From positions 4,622,567-4,686,566 of the forward strand of contig NZ_JACRTF010000001.1 in NCBI RefSeq assembly GCF_014385165.1: a DNA stretch of 64,000 nt. The letters run 5' to 3'. Below the pieces are notes generated by a model. The model ran no database searches and was not told the DNA's origin. It saw only the letters and a list, made by a program, of their open reading frames with translations. Made by a program: the position numbers and the translations under genes. The stretch is from Jilunia laotingensis (GTDB lineage: Bacteria > Bacteroidota > Bacteroidia > Bacteroidales > Bacteroidaceae). Positions 1 to 9,693 of this stretch are shown here, piece after piece (within the stretch, counting starts at the first letter, position 1; every line of letters starts with the position of its first letter).

Positions 1-73
1 CTTGAGCCATCAACGGACTTCCCCATGTTAAACAGCACATTGCTGCAACACATGCTAAAGTAATCTTTCTCAT
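1..73 (-). CDS. Start of a secreted protein gene (partial, runs off the window)
   Basis: The minus strand opens a reading frame at 73 that leaves the window after 24 codons. Those codons give a basic start (MRKIT), a hydrophobic core and an end SPLMAQ that looks like a signal peptidase I site, so the product is exported. It follows the SusD gene by 82 bp on the same strand and probably belongs to the same transcript, as extra glycan-binding, hydrolase or peptidase genes often follow susCD. The function cannot be told from this fragment. Confidence 0.6.
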   Translation of the reverse strand, partial: MRKITLACVAAMCCLTWGSPLMAQ

Positions 74-155
74 TGTTTTATGTTTTATAGATTAGTATTA
101 ATAAGCGGATAATGCTCTTTTTCAAGCATTATCCATCCTTTTTAGTCACTATTTA

Positions 156-1928
156 TTAAAAATTTGGTGCATCAACATCCCACCAAAGGCGTGTTGCTTG
201 TAAATCATCGCCCCCCAAGGCTTCCAAACCAGAGTTAGCAATATCATACTGAATTGCTGCAGTATTTCCCGGGAACGGCATTCTACGAATCAAATCGCCT
301 TCAGCCAAACTTCCATCACCATCCTCGACATTCAATACCGGAAATATCTTTGGATATCCCGTACGACGCAATTCACTCCATGCTTCATAAGAATATGGAA
401 AAAGAGCTATATATTTCTGAGTAATAATTTTTTCTAATTTAACTTCAGGATCATCCCCTTCATTCCACTTCACACCTATTTTAGTTACACTACCAATATT
501 GTTAGCCTCATTCATCGGATCAATATAAGTATATTCTACTGCTGACTCACGTGCTTTGTAAGCAGCCAATCTGGAAGTATAATCAGGAGAACCACTATTT
601 CTATCTTCAACATAGGCATTATCGATACCTCTATAATAAAAGAATTCTGTACTTTCTGTTCCCATATCCCATCCATAAAGTTTTCCTTCAGCTCTCAAAA
701 AATCAACTTCCGACAATTTCATCAAATAAAGAGGTGCATTAGCCATTGGTGCTGAACTTAAACGTGAATAAGCGGTTCGTGGATTATTATCATAGGATTG
801 TCCCGGAATCATTTCTGTACCTGCTCTTAGCCCGACTATTCTTGTATCCGGCTCCAAAATCTGGGTAGGATCATTTTCATTAATCAAAGCATTTCTATTT
901 TTACGAAATAGATATTCAGTATATGGGTGATTTAAACTCATCAACAAACTCTCAAAAGAGGCATTTAAACGGGTGTCACTCCAAGTCTCCGATATCTCAA
1001 CCAACGGATTAGTAAAACCAATTAAACTAGGGAAAAGACCTACCTCTTGATTAGTGGATTCTATTACTCCATCTTTCACAGCTTCTTCGGCCCATTTTTT
1101 TGCATTTTCCGGTAATACTTTCACAACTCTCATTGCCATTCTCAGTTTTAACGAATTAGCAAAACGCCTCCAAGTATCCAACGACCAATCCTGAGTTACC
1201 GCATCATAACTTCTTAATATAGATGTAATTTTCTTTTTATACCAATCAGGACGATTATCATAATTTTTCAAACAAGCAGATATCGTATCCAAATTATCTA
1301 CAATATTCGTATAAATATCCTTCATTGAATTATAGGTAAAAGGATGTTTCTGCTGATTCTCTTTATAATTAAAGAAAGAAAAAGGACCATATATATCGGC
1401 CATTTCTTGAGAAGCATAGTCGAAAAGTAATAACCCAATAGCTTTCATCTCTGGAATTGAATCAATCTTTGGATGATTCAACATGGGTGCTAAACCATTC
1501 TTAACAATACTATACGACCCCTCAGGCCCTGAATTAAATTCAGTATTAATATAATAGGTAGAATTAATTCTTCCGTCAAAATTATGTGGTAAACAAAAAT
1601 AACCTGCATAATTATCCACACCTAAACTGAACTGGTACTGATAAGCATGGGCGCCCGGCAAATTAGCCTCTTTTCCACCTCGCATTGCATATTGTGCAGT
1701 CAACATCTGGCCAAAATAAGGTTTCAATGTTGATTCTGCTTCAGCAAAACCATCTGCTGAAATCTCCTTATGATAGTTAATACTATCTGCTTTACCATGA
1801 AAGACCTCATCTTCAAATTCTACATCACTAGACAATGACTCATCCAACGGATCATCAAAATCCAAACAAGATTGTAAACCAACGCTTACAAATGCCAGAA
1901 ATACCGCTGATAAAATATATTTTTTCAT
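156..1928 (-). CDS. SusD/RagB-family nutrient-binding outer-membrane lipoprotein
   Basis: The 590-residue product starts with a lipoprotein signal ending LQSC, so Cys21 should be lipidated and the protein sits on the outer membrane. The body has the helical TPR-like layout of SusD proteins (for example the WSLDTWRRFANSLKLRMAMR region near 245-265), and the C-terminal part has the usual ELRRTGYPKIFP-type segment. Its length is normal for the branch annotated as SusD/RagB nutrient-binding lipoprotein. It lies 26 bp behind the susC-like gene and the two products should form one uptake complex in which SusD caps the barrel and captures ligand. The ligand is not evident. No glycoside hydrolase is in view next to the pair, so a peptide or other substrate is as likely as a glycan. 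Confidence 0.9.
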   Translation of the reverse strand: MKKYILSAVFLAFVSVGLQSCLDFDDPLDESLSSDVEFEDEVFHGKADSINYHKEISADGFAEAESTLKPYFGQMLTAQYAMRGGKEANLPGAHAYQYQFSLGVDNYAGYFCLPHNFDGRINSTYYINTEFNSGPEGSYSIVKNGLAPMLNHPKIDSIPEMKAIGLLLFDYASQEMADIYGPFSFFNYKENQQKHPFTYNSMKDIYTNIVDNLDTISACLKNYDNRPDWYKKKITSILRSYDAVTQDWSLDTWRRFANSLKLRMAMRVVKVLPENAKKWAEEAVKDGVIESTNQEVGLFPSLIGFTNPLVEISETWSDTRLNASFESLLMSLNHPYTEYLFRKNRNALINENDPTQILEPDTRIVGLRAGTEMIPGQSYDNNPRTAYSRLSSAPMANAPLYLMKLSEVDFLRAEGKLYGWDMGTESTEFFYYRGIDNAYVEDRNSGSPDYTSRLAAYKARESAVEYTYIDPMNEANNIGSVTKIGVKWNEGDDPEVKLEKIITQKYIALFPYSYEAWSELRRTGYPKIFPVLNVEDGDGSLAEGDLIRRMPFPGNTAAIQYDIANSGLEALGGDDLQATRLWWDVDAPNF

Positions 1929-1954
1929 AATTTAAAATCTTATTAATTATTCTA

Positions 1955-4900
1955 TTAAAAATTTGCTTTCAGTGAGAATCCGAAAGAACGTGACGATGGC
2001 ATATTGAATATTTCAAATGCACTCAGACCATTTTGTGTAGAAAGAGAAATATCTGGATCAACAGGAGCATCTTTATAGATAAAGAATAAATTACGAGCAA
2101 TGAAAGATATTGATACATGTTTGGAAGCACCTAACAAATTACGGAAAGTATATCCTAAGGAAAGTTCTCTCAATCTAAAATTGGTAGCATCATATATATA
2201 TTGAGTAGCATTTACATCCCCTCCAATACCTTGATAATACTCTGAGATAGGTGCCAGATTTCCGTCTGGCATGTACAGAGCCGGTTTTCCATTCCAAACT
2301 AATGAAGGATCTGCTTCAGCAGCTAAACGGGCATTTGCCGTACGTTCAGAAACACCTAATTTATCCAATTCAGCTTCTGTAAAGGAGATAACTTTTCCAC
2401 CTATTTTTCCATTAATCAAAAAAGATAGATTGAAATCTTTGTAAGTAAATGAGTTACTCCAACCCAATTGATACTTGGAATACATATTACCAACATATAC
2501 ACCAAACTTCTCATTAGACAATTTAGGTCTACCAGTTGAAGAAAGTTTAATACTTCCATCCTTATTACGATCAAAATCGGTAGCATACATATCGCCATAA
2601 GTACCTCCTTCTTCATATTTTACTTGAATTTTACCGTTGGCGATTTGCTGTTCGACCAGTGCTTCAGTTCCATCCTCATTGTATGCAGTTTTCAATATCT
2701 TATTGTTGTTCAAGGAAAAATTCACAGAAGTTCTCCATAAGAAATTTTTCGCTAAATTCATTGAATAAGTTACTGTAGATTCAATACCAGAATTGCGAAT
2801 TTTACCTGAATTAGAAGGAGTTGTTTTACCTCCCTGAACAGAATTTAACATATACAAATGATCCGCAGTTGCATTATAATAGGTAAAGTCCAATTCTAAT
2901 GAGTTCCGAAATAGAGCCATATCAAATCCAACTTCAAATGATTTATTTGTTTCAGGTATAGGATTATCATAATGACCAATAGTTAAAATATTTACAGCTC
3001 CAGTAACCATATTTGTTGTAGATGAGTTCCATGCACTATTTGGAATACTATTACCTACCTCACTATATGACATCCTTACCTTAAAATGATTAATGTCTTC
3101 CGGTAGTTTAAATATTTTATCCACTAACGCATTGGCTCCAAGTCCGAAATAACCGTAATTTGTGGCAGTCCCCCTAGTCTTATAGAAGTATCTAAAAGGA
3201 CGATACCAGTCACGACGATAACTACCATCAATATACACCATTTCTTTAAATCCTATTTGTCCAGTAAACAACAGCGCTTTATCCCAGTTGGATGTAGGGC
3301 TATATGTTCTTCCACTTGTATTACCTTCGGAAGCCATAGGATAAAAATAGTTAATTACAGAAGGCAGTTCGCGTCTCATAGGATCATATATGGTAGCGTT
3401 CGCCCAAATTTTTTGTAGATCACTTTTTATAGTATGCCCTACCCATCCTGCTGTAGCCGAGACTGCAAAGTCCTTTATATCTCTATTATAGCTCAAAAGA
3501 TAATCCACATAAATTTCAGTAATTTTTGTCAGATCTTGCCCATACATGCCATAATCTTCCATAGCAGCGGGTGTCCAAGTTGTAGCCCATCTATTAGTCG
3601 TTCCGGTAGATTTAGTACGATCAATATTTAAACGAGCTTGAAAATCCAATCCCTTCATCAGATTCAGCTTTGCTGTAATATAACCATACGCCCGTTCTTC
3701 TTCTTGCCTACTTTGATTTCTATTAGCCAACCAATAAGGATTGTTATGACCCTTAGAAGCATAAGCCCATTGTTGCTGAGGCCCTGTTAATTCTTTGCTC
3801 TCTGTTGCCCATTCCCAATCACCATTTTCATTTTTAATATAATGTCCTTGGAGAGCCGTAGTCCACGATCCATTTTCATTTACATAATTATCTTTGTAAT
3901 AGCTCATATCAATATTACGTGGCATTGTATAAAGGTCATAAAGAGGATTCAAAGCAGTACCTCCACCTGGACGATTTTTGGTAACAGCCTGAATGTAATT
4001 CATTGATAAATCTACTTTTAATCGATCATTAAAAAGAGAATAGTTTTGTCTGAAAGAAAATGAATTCCTATTGTAAGAGTTTTTAGGAATCATACCATCA
4101 GAATGTGAATTGGCATAAGAGAAGTAAGAGCGAATCTTTTCTGATCCTCCACTCAACGAAACAGAGTTATTGTAACTAACCCCAGTACGAAGAAAGTCAT
4201 CTACATCATTAGCAGCATAGTTTCTTAAACGAGCACCTTCGTATGCTAATTCTTCCGGAGTCAATTCCGAGATTTTTTTCCCCCAGCTATCTACAGACAA
4301 TGTGTTTGCATTCAAATTAACTGCAGCACCATATACATTCTGAATTTTTGGGGTCACTAAAGGCTTTTCAAAAGTTATATTTGCAGAATAATTTATATCG
4401 ATTTTGCCCTCCTTACCTTTTTTAGTAGTAATCATAATTACACCATTGGCTGCTTTACTACCATACAATGCAGCAGCATTAGCACCCTTCAAGACATTCA
4501 TACTCTCTATATCATCAGGATTAATCATAGACAACGGGTCAGAACCTTCACTGGAACTCGAATAAGTTAAACCGGAACCACCACTTTGAACATCCTTCTG
4601 TCCGTTAATATCATTTGTAAGAGGAATACCATCGACAACAATCAATGGACTATTATTACCTAATACAGATTTATTACCACGAAGCACTATCTTAGATGCT
4701 CCACCGGCTCCACCGGCACTTGGTGTAATAGTGATACCAGAAACTTTCCCTTGCAAAGAATTTACAAAATTGGCATCTTGTACTTTCATAAGTTCATCAC
4801 CGCTCACTTTTTGTGTTGCATAAGTTAACGATTTCTCCTTACGTTCGATACCCATAGCTGTAACGACAACTTCACTCAACTGTTGAGCATCTTCTTTCAT

Positions 4901-5473
4901 GACTACATTAAATGAAGAAGAACTTGAAACTGGCAAAATAACTTTTTGATATCCAATATAAGTAAACTCTAATGAAGCTTTGTTATCAGGCACTTCCAAA
5001 GAATACATACCATCAATATCAGTAATAGTACCCATAGTAGTACCTTGAACCAGCACGCTCACTCCAATCAAAGGTTCACCGGTTTCATCTGTTACCATTC
5101 CTTTGATCTGACGTTTTCCTACCTGCTGTACGGCTTTAGGAGCTGCCACATTCTCTTTTGTATAAAGAACCAAATATTTATCTTTTACAGAATAAGAAGC
5201 ATTTGAATTCTTCAATAATCTTGCCATAACTGTTGATAGTTTCTCTCGAGAAGCTTTGATGGATACTACTCTGTCAGGATTAACATCCTTTGTATTGTAA
5301 ACTACAGAAAGTGATGCCTGACGGCCAACTTCATCAAGAACCTTACTCAAGGGAACATTTGCAAAATCCAGATTTAATAAAAACTCTTGTGCAGATGCAC
5401 TCATGACAGTCGGAATAAAAAGGAAAAGAAATAATAGCAAGATCCGACACTTGCATTTTGTAATTTTTCTCAT
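1955..5473 (-). CDS. SusC/RagA-family TonB-dependent outer-membrane transporter
   Basis: The 1172-residue product has, in order, a signal peptide ending near ASAQ at residue 29, an STN (secretin/TonB N-terminal) domain at about 30-105, a carboxypeptidase-regulatory-like beta domain at about 122-195 (IKGMVTDETGEPLIGVSV), the SusC-type box near 200 (SEVVVTAMGIERK), a plug domain to about 330 and a long beta barrel ending in FSLKANF with a terminal Phe. The STN domain marks transporters that signal through a FecR-type anti-sigma and an ECF sigma factor, and that pair lies just upstream. The 284 bp before the start holds a short imperfect inverted repeat at 5517-5537 that could be an operator. 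I see no standard -7 box there, which fits use of an alternative sigma factor. Confidence 0.93.
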   Translation of the reverse strand: MRKITKCKCRILLLFLFLFIPTVMSASAQEFLLNLDFANVPLSKVLDEVGRQASLSVVYNTKDVNPDRVVSIKASREKLSTVMARLLKNSNASYSVKDKYLVLYTKENVAAPKAVQQVGKRQIKGMVTDETGEPLIGVSVLVQGTTMGTITDIDGMYSLEVPDNKASLEFTYIGYQKVILPVSSSSSFNVVMKEDAQQLSEVVVTAMGIERKEKSLTYATQKVSGDELMKVQDANFVNSLQGKVSGITITPSAGGAGGASKIVLRGNKSVLGNNSPLIVVDGIPLTNDINGQKDVQSGGSGLTYSSSSEGSDPLSMINPDDIESMNVLKGANAAALYGSKAANGVIMITTKKGKEGKIDINYSANITFEKPLVTPKIQNVYGAAVNLNANTLSVDSWGKKISELTPEELAYEGARLRNYAANDVDDFLRTGVSYNNSVSLSGGSEKIRSYFSYANSHSDGMIPKNSYNRNSFSFRQNYSLFNDRLKVDLSMNYIQAVTKNRPGGGTALNPLYDLYTMPRNIDMSYYKDNYVNENGSWTTALQGHYIKNENGDWEWATESKELTGPQQQWAYASKGHNNPYWLANRNQSRQEEERAYGYITAKLNLMKGLDFQARLNIDRTKSTGTTNRWATTWTPAAMEDYGMYGQDLTKITEIYVDYLLSYNRDIKDFAVSATAGWVGHTIKSDLQKIWANATIYDPMRRELPSVINYFYPMASEGNTSGRTYSPTSNWDKALLFTGQIGFKEMVYIDGSYRRDWYRPFRYFYKTRGTATNYGYFGLGANALVDKIFKLPEDINHFKVRMSYSEVGNSIPNSAWNSSTTNMVTGAVNILTIGHYDNPIPETNKSFEVGFDMALFRNSLELDFTYYNATADHLYMLNSVQGGKTTPSNSGKIRNSGIESTVTYSMNLAKNFLWRTSVNFSLNNNKILKTAYNEDGTEALVEQQIANGKIQVKYEEGGTYGDMYATDFDRNKDGSIKLSSTGRPKLSNEKFGVYVGNMYSKYQLGWSNSFTYKDFNLSFLINGKIGGKVISFTEAELDKLGVSERTANARLAAEADPSLVWNGKPALYMPDGNLAPISEYYQGIGGDVNATQYIYDATNFRLRELSLGYTFRNLLGASKHVSISFIARNLFFIYKDAPVDPDISLSTQNGLSAFEIFNMPSSRSFGFSLKANF

Positions 5474-5657
5474 TTAATATTCTTTTAATGTTAACAAATT
5501 CTGAAATACTCTCAATAATGTAGTTTCACTACACATTAAATACAATATTAAGGAATGCCTTTCATCATATTATTCTTATATTTGGTTATCATTTATGTTT
5601 TTCTATTCTCATTTTACGATAATAATACATTTGATAACCTAGAGTTACTAAAAGAAA

Positions 5658-5728
5658 AGAGAAAAAAAACAAAAAAAAAATCCTCAAAGCCTCTATACTG
5701 TCATCAGCAGTAGTTCCGGCTTTGAGGA
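5658..5728 (-). terminator. Rho-independent terminator after the anti-sigma gene
   Basis: An 11-bp perfect inverted repeat (TCCTCAAAGCC at 5681-5691 and its complement at 5718-5728) with a 26-nt loop is followed, in minus-strand direction, by a long T run (the A-rich stretch 5658-5680). It sits just behind the fecR-like stop and separates that gene from susC. Confidence 0.8.
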
Positions 5729-5757
5729 ATTATAATAGTTTATTAATTCTATCTATA

Positions 5758-6753
5758 TTATTTCTTAAAAGATAAATGAACTTGTTTACCTTCCATTTTA
5801 TATTGAAAATGTTTCGTCAAAGATAAAACATCTAATATATCGGTTATATCATTATCGGTTAGAAACTCACACGTAAAGCGTTCTTTTTTTAATACCTCGT
5901 CAGAAAAGATAAAATGTACATCAAAATGCTTTTCCAAACAGCTCGTTATTTCTTCAAAAGTAGCCTGCTTAAATTTCAGCTTGCCATCCATCCATAATAA
6001 CACATCTTTGGCAGACGACGAATGCGAGAGTTTAGCATGGAGTGTTTCTGTATTCACGTCTAATATTTGTTCAGGCTTAAGTACATAATCCCTATTATCT
6101 CCAGGTAAATCAACGCGTACAGAACCTTTCAACAATGTTGTGACTACCCTATCTTCAGCAGCCCTAGCACGCACGTCAAATTTTGTACCTAACACTTGTA
6201 CTTTCACATTTTTACTATTAACAATAAAAGGAGAATGCTCATTACGAGCAACTTCAAAATAAGCCTCACCAGTAAGATCAACTTGACGTTCACGACTCCA
6301 TAAAGAAGTTTTATACGCCAATTGAGTAGATGAATTCAACCAGACCCTGGAACCATCAGGCAGTACAAATTGCGCTCGTTGCCCAGACGTTGTAGCAACG
6401 ATGAAATTAGACGTTTTATTTAGCACCAAGAATGAGAATCCTACAGCAAAAACAATACCGGTGAGGAAAGCTGCCAAAGGAATAGCATAATTTTTCCATT
6501 TTATAGAGGGAGAATACCTCGTCGTTTTTTCCTTTTGTTTTATTTTGTCTTTTAATTGTGTCAAAGAAGCATCCACATTTACAGAATCCATTGCAGCAGC
6601 ACGCTCCCCCAAAAACACTGTGTAATATAATTGCTCCAGTATTTTCCTGTTTTCGGGAGCCGCATCACACCATGACTCCACTTGTAAGGCCTCTTCGTCA
6701 CCAAGTTCTCCCTTTAGGTAACTTAGTAATTTTGTTTCATCCATGTTGTTCAA
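5758..6753 (-). CDS. FecR-family anti-sigma factor
   Basis: The 331-residue product has a cytoplasmic N-terminal segment of about 90 residues, one membrane helix at about 90-111, a FecR domain in the periplasm at about 120-225 (FVLPDGSRVWLNSST, GEAYFEV) and a C-terminal domain at about 255-325 of the kind found in Bacteroides FecR proteins (DUF4974). It should hold the ECF sigma factor until the STN domain of the loaded SusC protein signals across the periplasm. The gene is transcribed away from its sigma gene, with 154 bp between their starts, whereas in most Bacteroides loci sigma and anti-sigma genes point the same way. A start at codon 4 (Met) is equally possible. Confidence 0.9.
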   Translation of the reverse strand: MNNMDETKLLSYLKGELGDEEALQVESWCDAAPENRKILEQLYYTVFLGERAAAMDSVNVDASLTQLKDKIKQKEKTTRYSPSIKWKNYAIPLAAFLTGIVFAVGFSFLVLNKTSNFIVATTSGQRAQFVLPDGSRVWLNSSTQLAYKTSLWSRERQVDLTGEAYFEVARNEHSPFIVNSKNVKVQVLGTKFDVRARAAEDRVVTTLLKGSVRVDLPGDNRDYVLKPEQILDVNTETLHAKLSHSSSAKDVLLWMDGKLKFKQATFEEITSCLEKHFDVHFIFSDEVLKKERFTCEFLTDNDITDILDVLSLTKHFQYKMEGKQVHLSFKK

Positions 6754-6806
6754 TCTTCTTTTTACCTTATTACATACTATTGATATTAGTAATACAGTTA
6801 TGATGG

Positions 6807-6814
6807 CAAAGATA
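6807..6814 (-). promoter_or_regulatory. -7 box of the anti-sigma gene promoter
   Basis: The minus strand reads TATCTTTG here, an exact match to the Bacteroides housekeeping -7 pattern TAnnTTTG. The predicted leader to the start at 6753 is about 50 nt. No good -33 box is visible. Confidence 0.45.
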
Positions 6815-6854
6815 CTAAATGGAATACAAAATAAAATATTATTTAGTGAATCAT

Positions 6855-6885
6855 TTTGAAAATGTAGAAATTATAAGTATGTTTG
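6855..6885 (+). promoter_or_regulatory. Promoter of the ECF sigma factor gene
   Basis: TTTG at 6855-6858 and TATGTTTG at 6878-6885, spaced by 19 bp, match the Bacteroides -33/-7 promoter. The start codon at 6908 follows after 22 bp. The opposite promoter for the anti-sigma gene is only about 40 bp away. Confidence 0.6.
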
Positions 6886-6907
6886 CTTTGTTATTTAATA
6901 ATTTAAA

Positions 6908-7501
6908 ATGAGGAACGATACCAAACCTTTGAATATTAATGATAATAATGATGTAATAAAGGCTTTAAAAGAAAGTGACGAATATGCTTTTGAAAACGTA
7001 TATAGGTATTATTTTCGCGGTTTATGCGCTTTCTGTTCCCAATACGTGCCTTTATCCGAAGCCGAAGAAATTGTACAAGATACCATGATGTGGCTTTGGG
7101 AGAATCGTTCAAGCCTGATTGCTGATCTTACACTCAAAACCTTACTATTTACTATCGTAAAAAATAAAGCTTTAAATCGGATTACGCATTATGAAGTAAA
7201 ACGCAAAGTACATCAAGAAATAGCAGATAAGTACGAAAAGGAGTTTGCTGATCCTGACTTTTATTTAGAAAACGAATTAATAAAACTTTATAATAAGGCA
7301 TTGGAGAAATTACCAGCAGAGTTTCGTGAATCCTATGAGATGAATCGTAAAGACCATCTAACTCATAAAGAAATAGCACAAAAATTGAATGTTTCTCCGC
7401 AAACTATAAATTATAGGATAGGACAAGCATTAAAAATTCTTCGTATTGAATTGAAAGATTATCTTCCCCTTTTATTTCTCCTTTTGCATCATCGTTTATA
7501 A
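6908..7501 (+). CDS. RNA polymerase ECF sigma factor (sigma-70 family)
   Basis: The 197-residue product has a sigma region 2 at about 23-67 (YAFENVYRYYFRGLCAFC, then EEIVQDTMMWLWE) and a sigma region 4 helix-turn-helix at about 130-185 (LTHKEIAQKLNVSPQTINYRIG). Length and layout are those of the Bacteroides ECF sigma factors paired with FecR anti-sigmas. It is the presumed partner of the divergent fecR-like gene and activator of the susC/susD locus. The end is hydrophobic (LPLLFLLLHHRL). It faces the men operon with only 14 bp between the two stop codons. Confidence 0.92.
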   Translation: MRNDTKPLNINDNNDVIKALKESDEYAFENVYRYYFRGLCAFCSQYVPLSEAEEIVQDTMMWLWENRSSLIADLTLKTLLFTIVKNKALNRITHYEVKRKVHQEIADKYEKEFADPDFYLENELIKLYNKALEKLPAEFRESYEMNRKDHLTHKEIAQKLNVSPQTINYRIGQALKILRIELKDYLPLLFLLLHHRL

Positions 7502-7515
7502 AAGTAAGATAAAAA

Positions 7516-8610
7516 TTACCGTAAAAGCTTCTCTGCCAACAAATGACAGTTAGCCCGATCAACCTTTCCACTTCCTGTCATTGGAATATGCGTAACTGAA
7601 AAGATATAATGAGGACGCTGATATTTATCCAATCTTAAGGCAATTTCGTTATTTATCCAATCCTTATCAATCTCTGACTCTATTAAAAGCACTACCGTTT
7701 GTCCCAATTTCGAATCAGCTACATAGGTTATGGCAAATGGAAAAGGAAAAGATGGTTTAATCAACTCTTCCACCTCCTCTATTTGTATTTTAATACCTCC
7801 ACTATTGATAATATTATCCTTTCTTCCAAGAACAACAAAACTTCCATCTGTATTAAATTTAATGATATCATTAGTAATTAAGACTTCGTCACAAACTAAG
7901 GGTGCATGTATAACTAATGTATCTTCAGTAGAAAGAGAAAGCCGCACAGAAGAAAAAGGCACATATGATGAAGAAGCCAAAGGACCATTCAAACGTCGTA
8001 AAGCAATGTGTGAAAGCGTTTCCGTCATCCCATAAGTAGAATAAATTTCTCCAGGTAATGAATGAATTTCTTTCTCCAATGCCATATCAATTGCTCCCCC
8101 CCCTATGATGAGTTTAGCTATTCGAGATAAGCGTTCTTTCTCATAAGGAACTTGTAGGGAATTGAAAACTTGTAAGGGTACCATTGCGGCAAAGTTTATA
8201 GGCCTATCTAAATCAACCAAAGGATGTCCGGAAGGTGTACGTAACAACAAATTCAATCCAGCCACTAAAGCGCGAATGACCATCATCTTTCCGGCTATAT
8301 ACTGCAAAGGCATACAAAGTAAAGCTGTATCCCCGGCATGAAGACTTAAAAATTCACAAGTCAAACGGGCACTTTGCATCATTTGTTCCTTACGCACATT
8401 CAAAACTTTTGGAGTTCCTGTAGAACCGGACGTTTGAACTCTCATAAAAGAATTTTCATCAAACCAATCTGCCAGGAACAATAAAAGTTCTTTCAAAAAA
8501 GAAGAAGTATCTTCAGATAATTCAGTAGACATTATAAGTATATCTTCGCGCGAATATTCCCGTCCTTCCAATAGTAATGTTTGCTTTGATCTATCAAATT
8601 GCATATTCAT
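7516..8610 (-). CDS. menE: o-Succinylbenzoate-CoA ligase
   Basis: This adenylating enzyme activates o-succinylbenzoate to its CoA thioester in menaquinone synthesis. The AMP-binding P-loop VQTSGSTGTPK is near the N-terminus, the YGMTET motif lies in the middle, and the hinge/C-terminal motif GRKDNIINSGG is followed by a short lid domain ending GSGKVDR. At about 364 residues it is shorter than E. coli MenE (about 450), as in other Bacteroides. I start it at 8610, 5 bp after the menC stop; Met at 8604 is equally good. A longer frame to 8652 would overlap menC by 38 bp and adds nothing conserved. It is the last gene of the operon. Confidence 0.9.
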   Translation of the reverse strand: MNMQFDRSKQTLLLEGREYSREDILIMSTELSEDTSSFLKELLLFLADWFDENSFMRVQTSGSTGTPKVLNVRKEQMMQSARLTCEFLSLHAGDTALLCMPLQYIAGKMMVIRALVAGLNLLLRTPSGHPLVDLDRPINFAAMVPLQVFNSLQVPYEKERLSRIAKLIIGGGAIDMALEKEIHSLPGEIYSTYGMTETLSHIALRRLNGPLASSSYVPFSSVRLSLSTEDTLVIHAPLVCDEVLITNDIIKFNTDGSFVVLGRKDNIINSGGIKIQIEEVEELIKPSFPFPFAITYVADSKLGQTVVLLIESEIDKDWINNEIALRLDKYQRPHYIFSVTHIPMTGSGKVDRANCHLLAEKLLR

Positions 8611-8614
8611 TATA

Positions 8615-9634
8615 TTAAGGCTTGTACCAAAGACAATCTTTTCTAATCTCAAGCGGCATCTCTATATTATCTGTAAAAAGCGACCCTGTACCCAGCCCTT
8701 GAGGTAACGGATTACCAAACGTTGCACACCATTGCGCTATCGCATTCAATCCTATATTTGATTCAAGCGCAGATGTTATCCACCAACCAATATTACGTTT
8801 CTCAGCTTCGTCAATCCATTCATGTCCTCCAATAATACCCCCATGAAGCGAAGGCTTCAGTATTATATACTGAGGACGGATCATATCAAGTAACCGTTGT
8901 TTATCTACCGGATTATTTATACCGATTAGCTCTTCATCCAACGCAATAGGAAGAGGAGTAGAAGCTGCAAGCCGAGCCATATCTTCCCATTGCCCCGCCC
9001 GAATAGGTTGCTCTATAGAATGTAAATCCAATTCAGCCAATCGTTTCAGTTTATCCATAACATCCATTGGGGTAAAGGCTCCGTTTGCGTCGACACGGAG
9101 TTCTATTTCATTCACAGAAAAATGACTTCGGATGAAATGAAGTAATGACAGTTCTTCTTCGAAGCGGATCGCTCCAATCTTCAACTTGATACAGCGGAAC
9201 CCAGCGGACATCTTTGCTTCAATCTGTTTCAGCATTTGTGCATAATTCCCCATCCATATCAATCCATTGATAGGTATTCCAGCTTCACCCCGGGAAAAAG
9301 CAGTATCCCAAAATGCCGATGAACCTGTTTTCAAATGCATAAAAGCTGTTTCCAACCCAAAAAGGATTGATGGATACGAACGTAACAGTTCATGATCAAT
9401 GGCACCTGTTTCAGTTACATGCCGGCAGATATGTATTAACTCAGCTTCATAATTCGGCACATCATCGCAACTCAGATTAGGAAGAGGAGCGCACTCCCCT
9501 ATACCAATCCTTCCGGGATATAGATCGGAAGTAAGATGAATATACCACACGTCACGAGTAGTATAAGTTCCACGAGAAGTCCCTGCCGGCTGTTTGAAAT
9601 GCAGCCGGTAAGGAATAATTTTTATATCATACAT
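8615..9634 (-). CDS. menC: o-Succinylbenzoate synthase (enolase superfamily)
   Basis: The 339-residue product has the order of motifs of MenC/muconate-lactonizing enzymes: KLKIG (catalytic lysines) near 160, the metal ligands in RVDANGAF, SIEQP and LDEE, and the second catalytic lysine in ILKPS. It dehydrates SHCHC to o-succinylbenzoate in the cytoplasm. It lies between menB and menE, immediately ahead of menE, as expected from the pathway. Confidence 0.93.
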   Translation of the reverse strand: MYDIKIIPYRLHFKQPAGTSRGTYTTRDVWYIHLTSDLYPGRIGIGECAPLPNLSCDDVPNYEAELIHICRHVTETGAIDHELLRSYPSILFGLETAFMHLKTGSSAFWDTAFSRGEAGIPINGLIWMGNYAQMLKQIEAKMSAGFRCIKLKIGAIRFEEELSLLHFIRSHFSVNEIELRVDANGAFTPMDVMDKLKRLAELDLHSIEQPIRAGQWEDMARLAASTPLPIALDEELIGINNPVDKQRLLDMIRPQYIILKPSLHGGIIGGHEWIDEAEKRNIGWWITSALESNIGLNAIAQWCATFGNPLPQGLGTGSLFTDNIEMPLEIRKDCLWYKP

Positions 9635-9693
9635 GTATAAAGCTCAAATTTACATAAGGGTGTCGTACTTAAAAAAGGCTAATTAAACGAACT

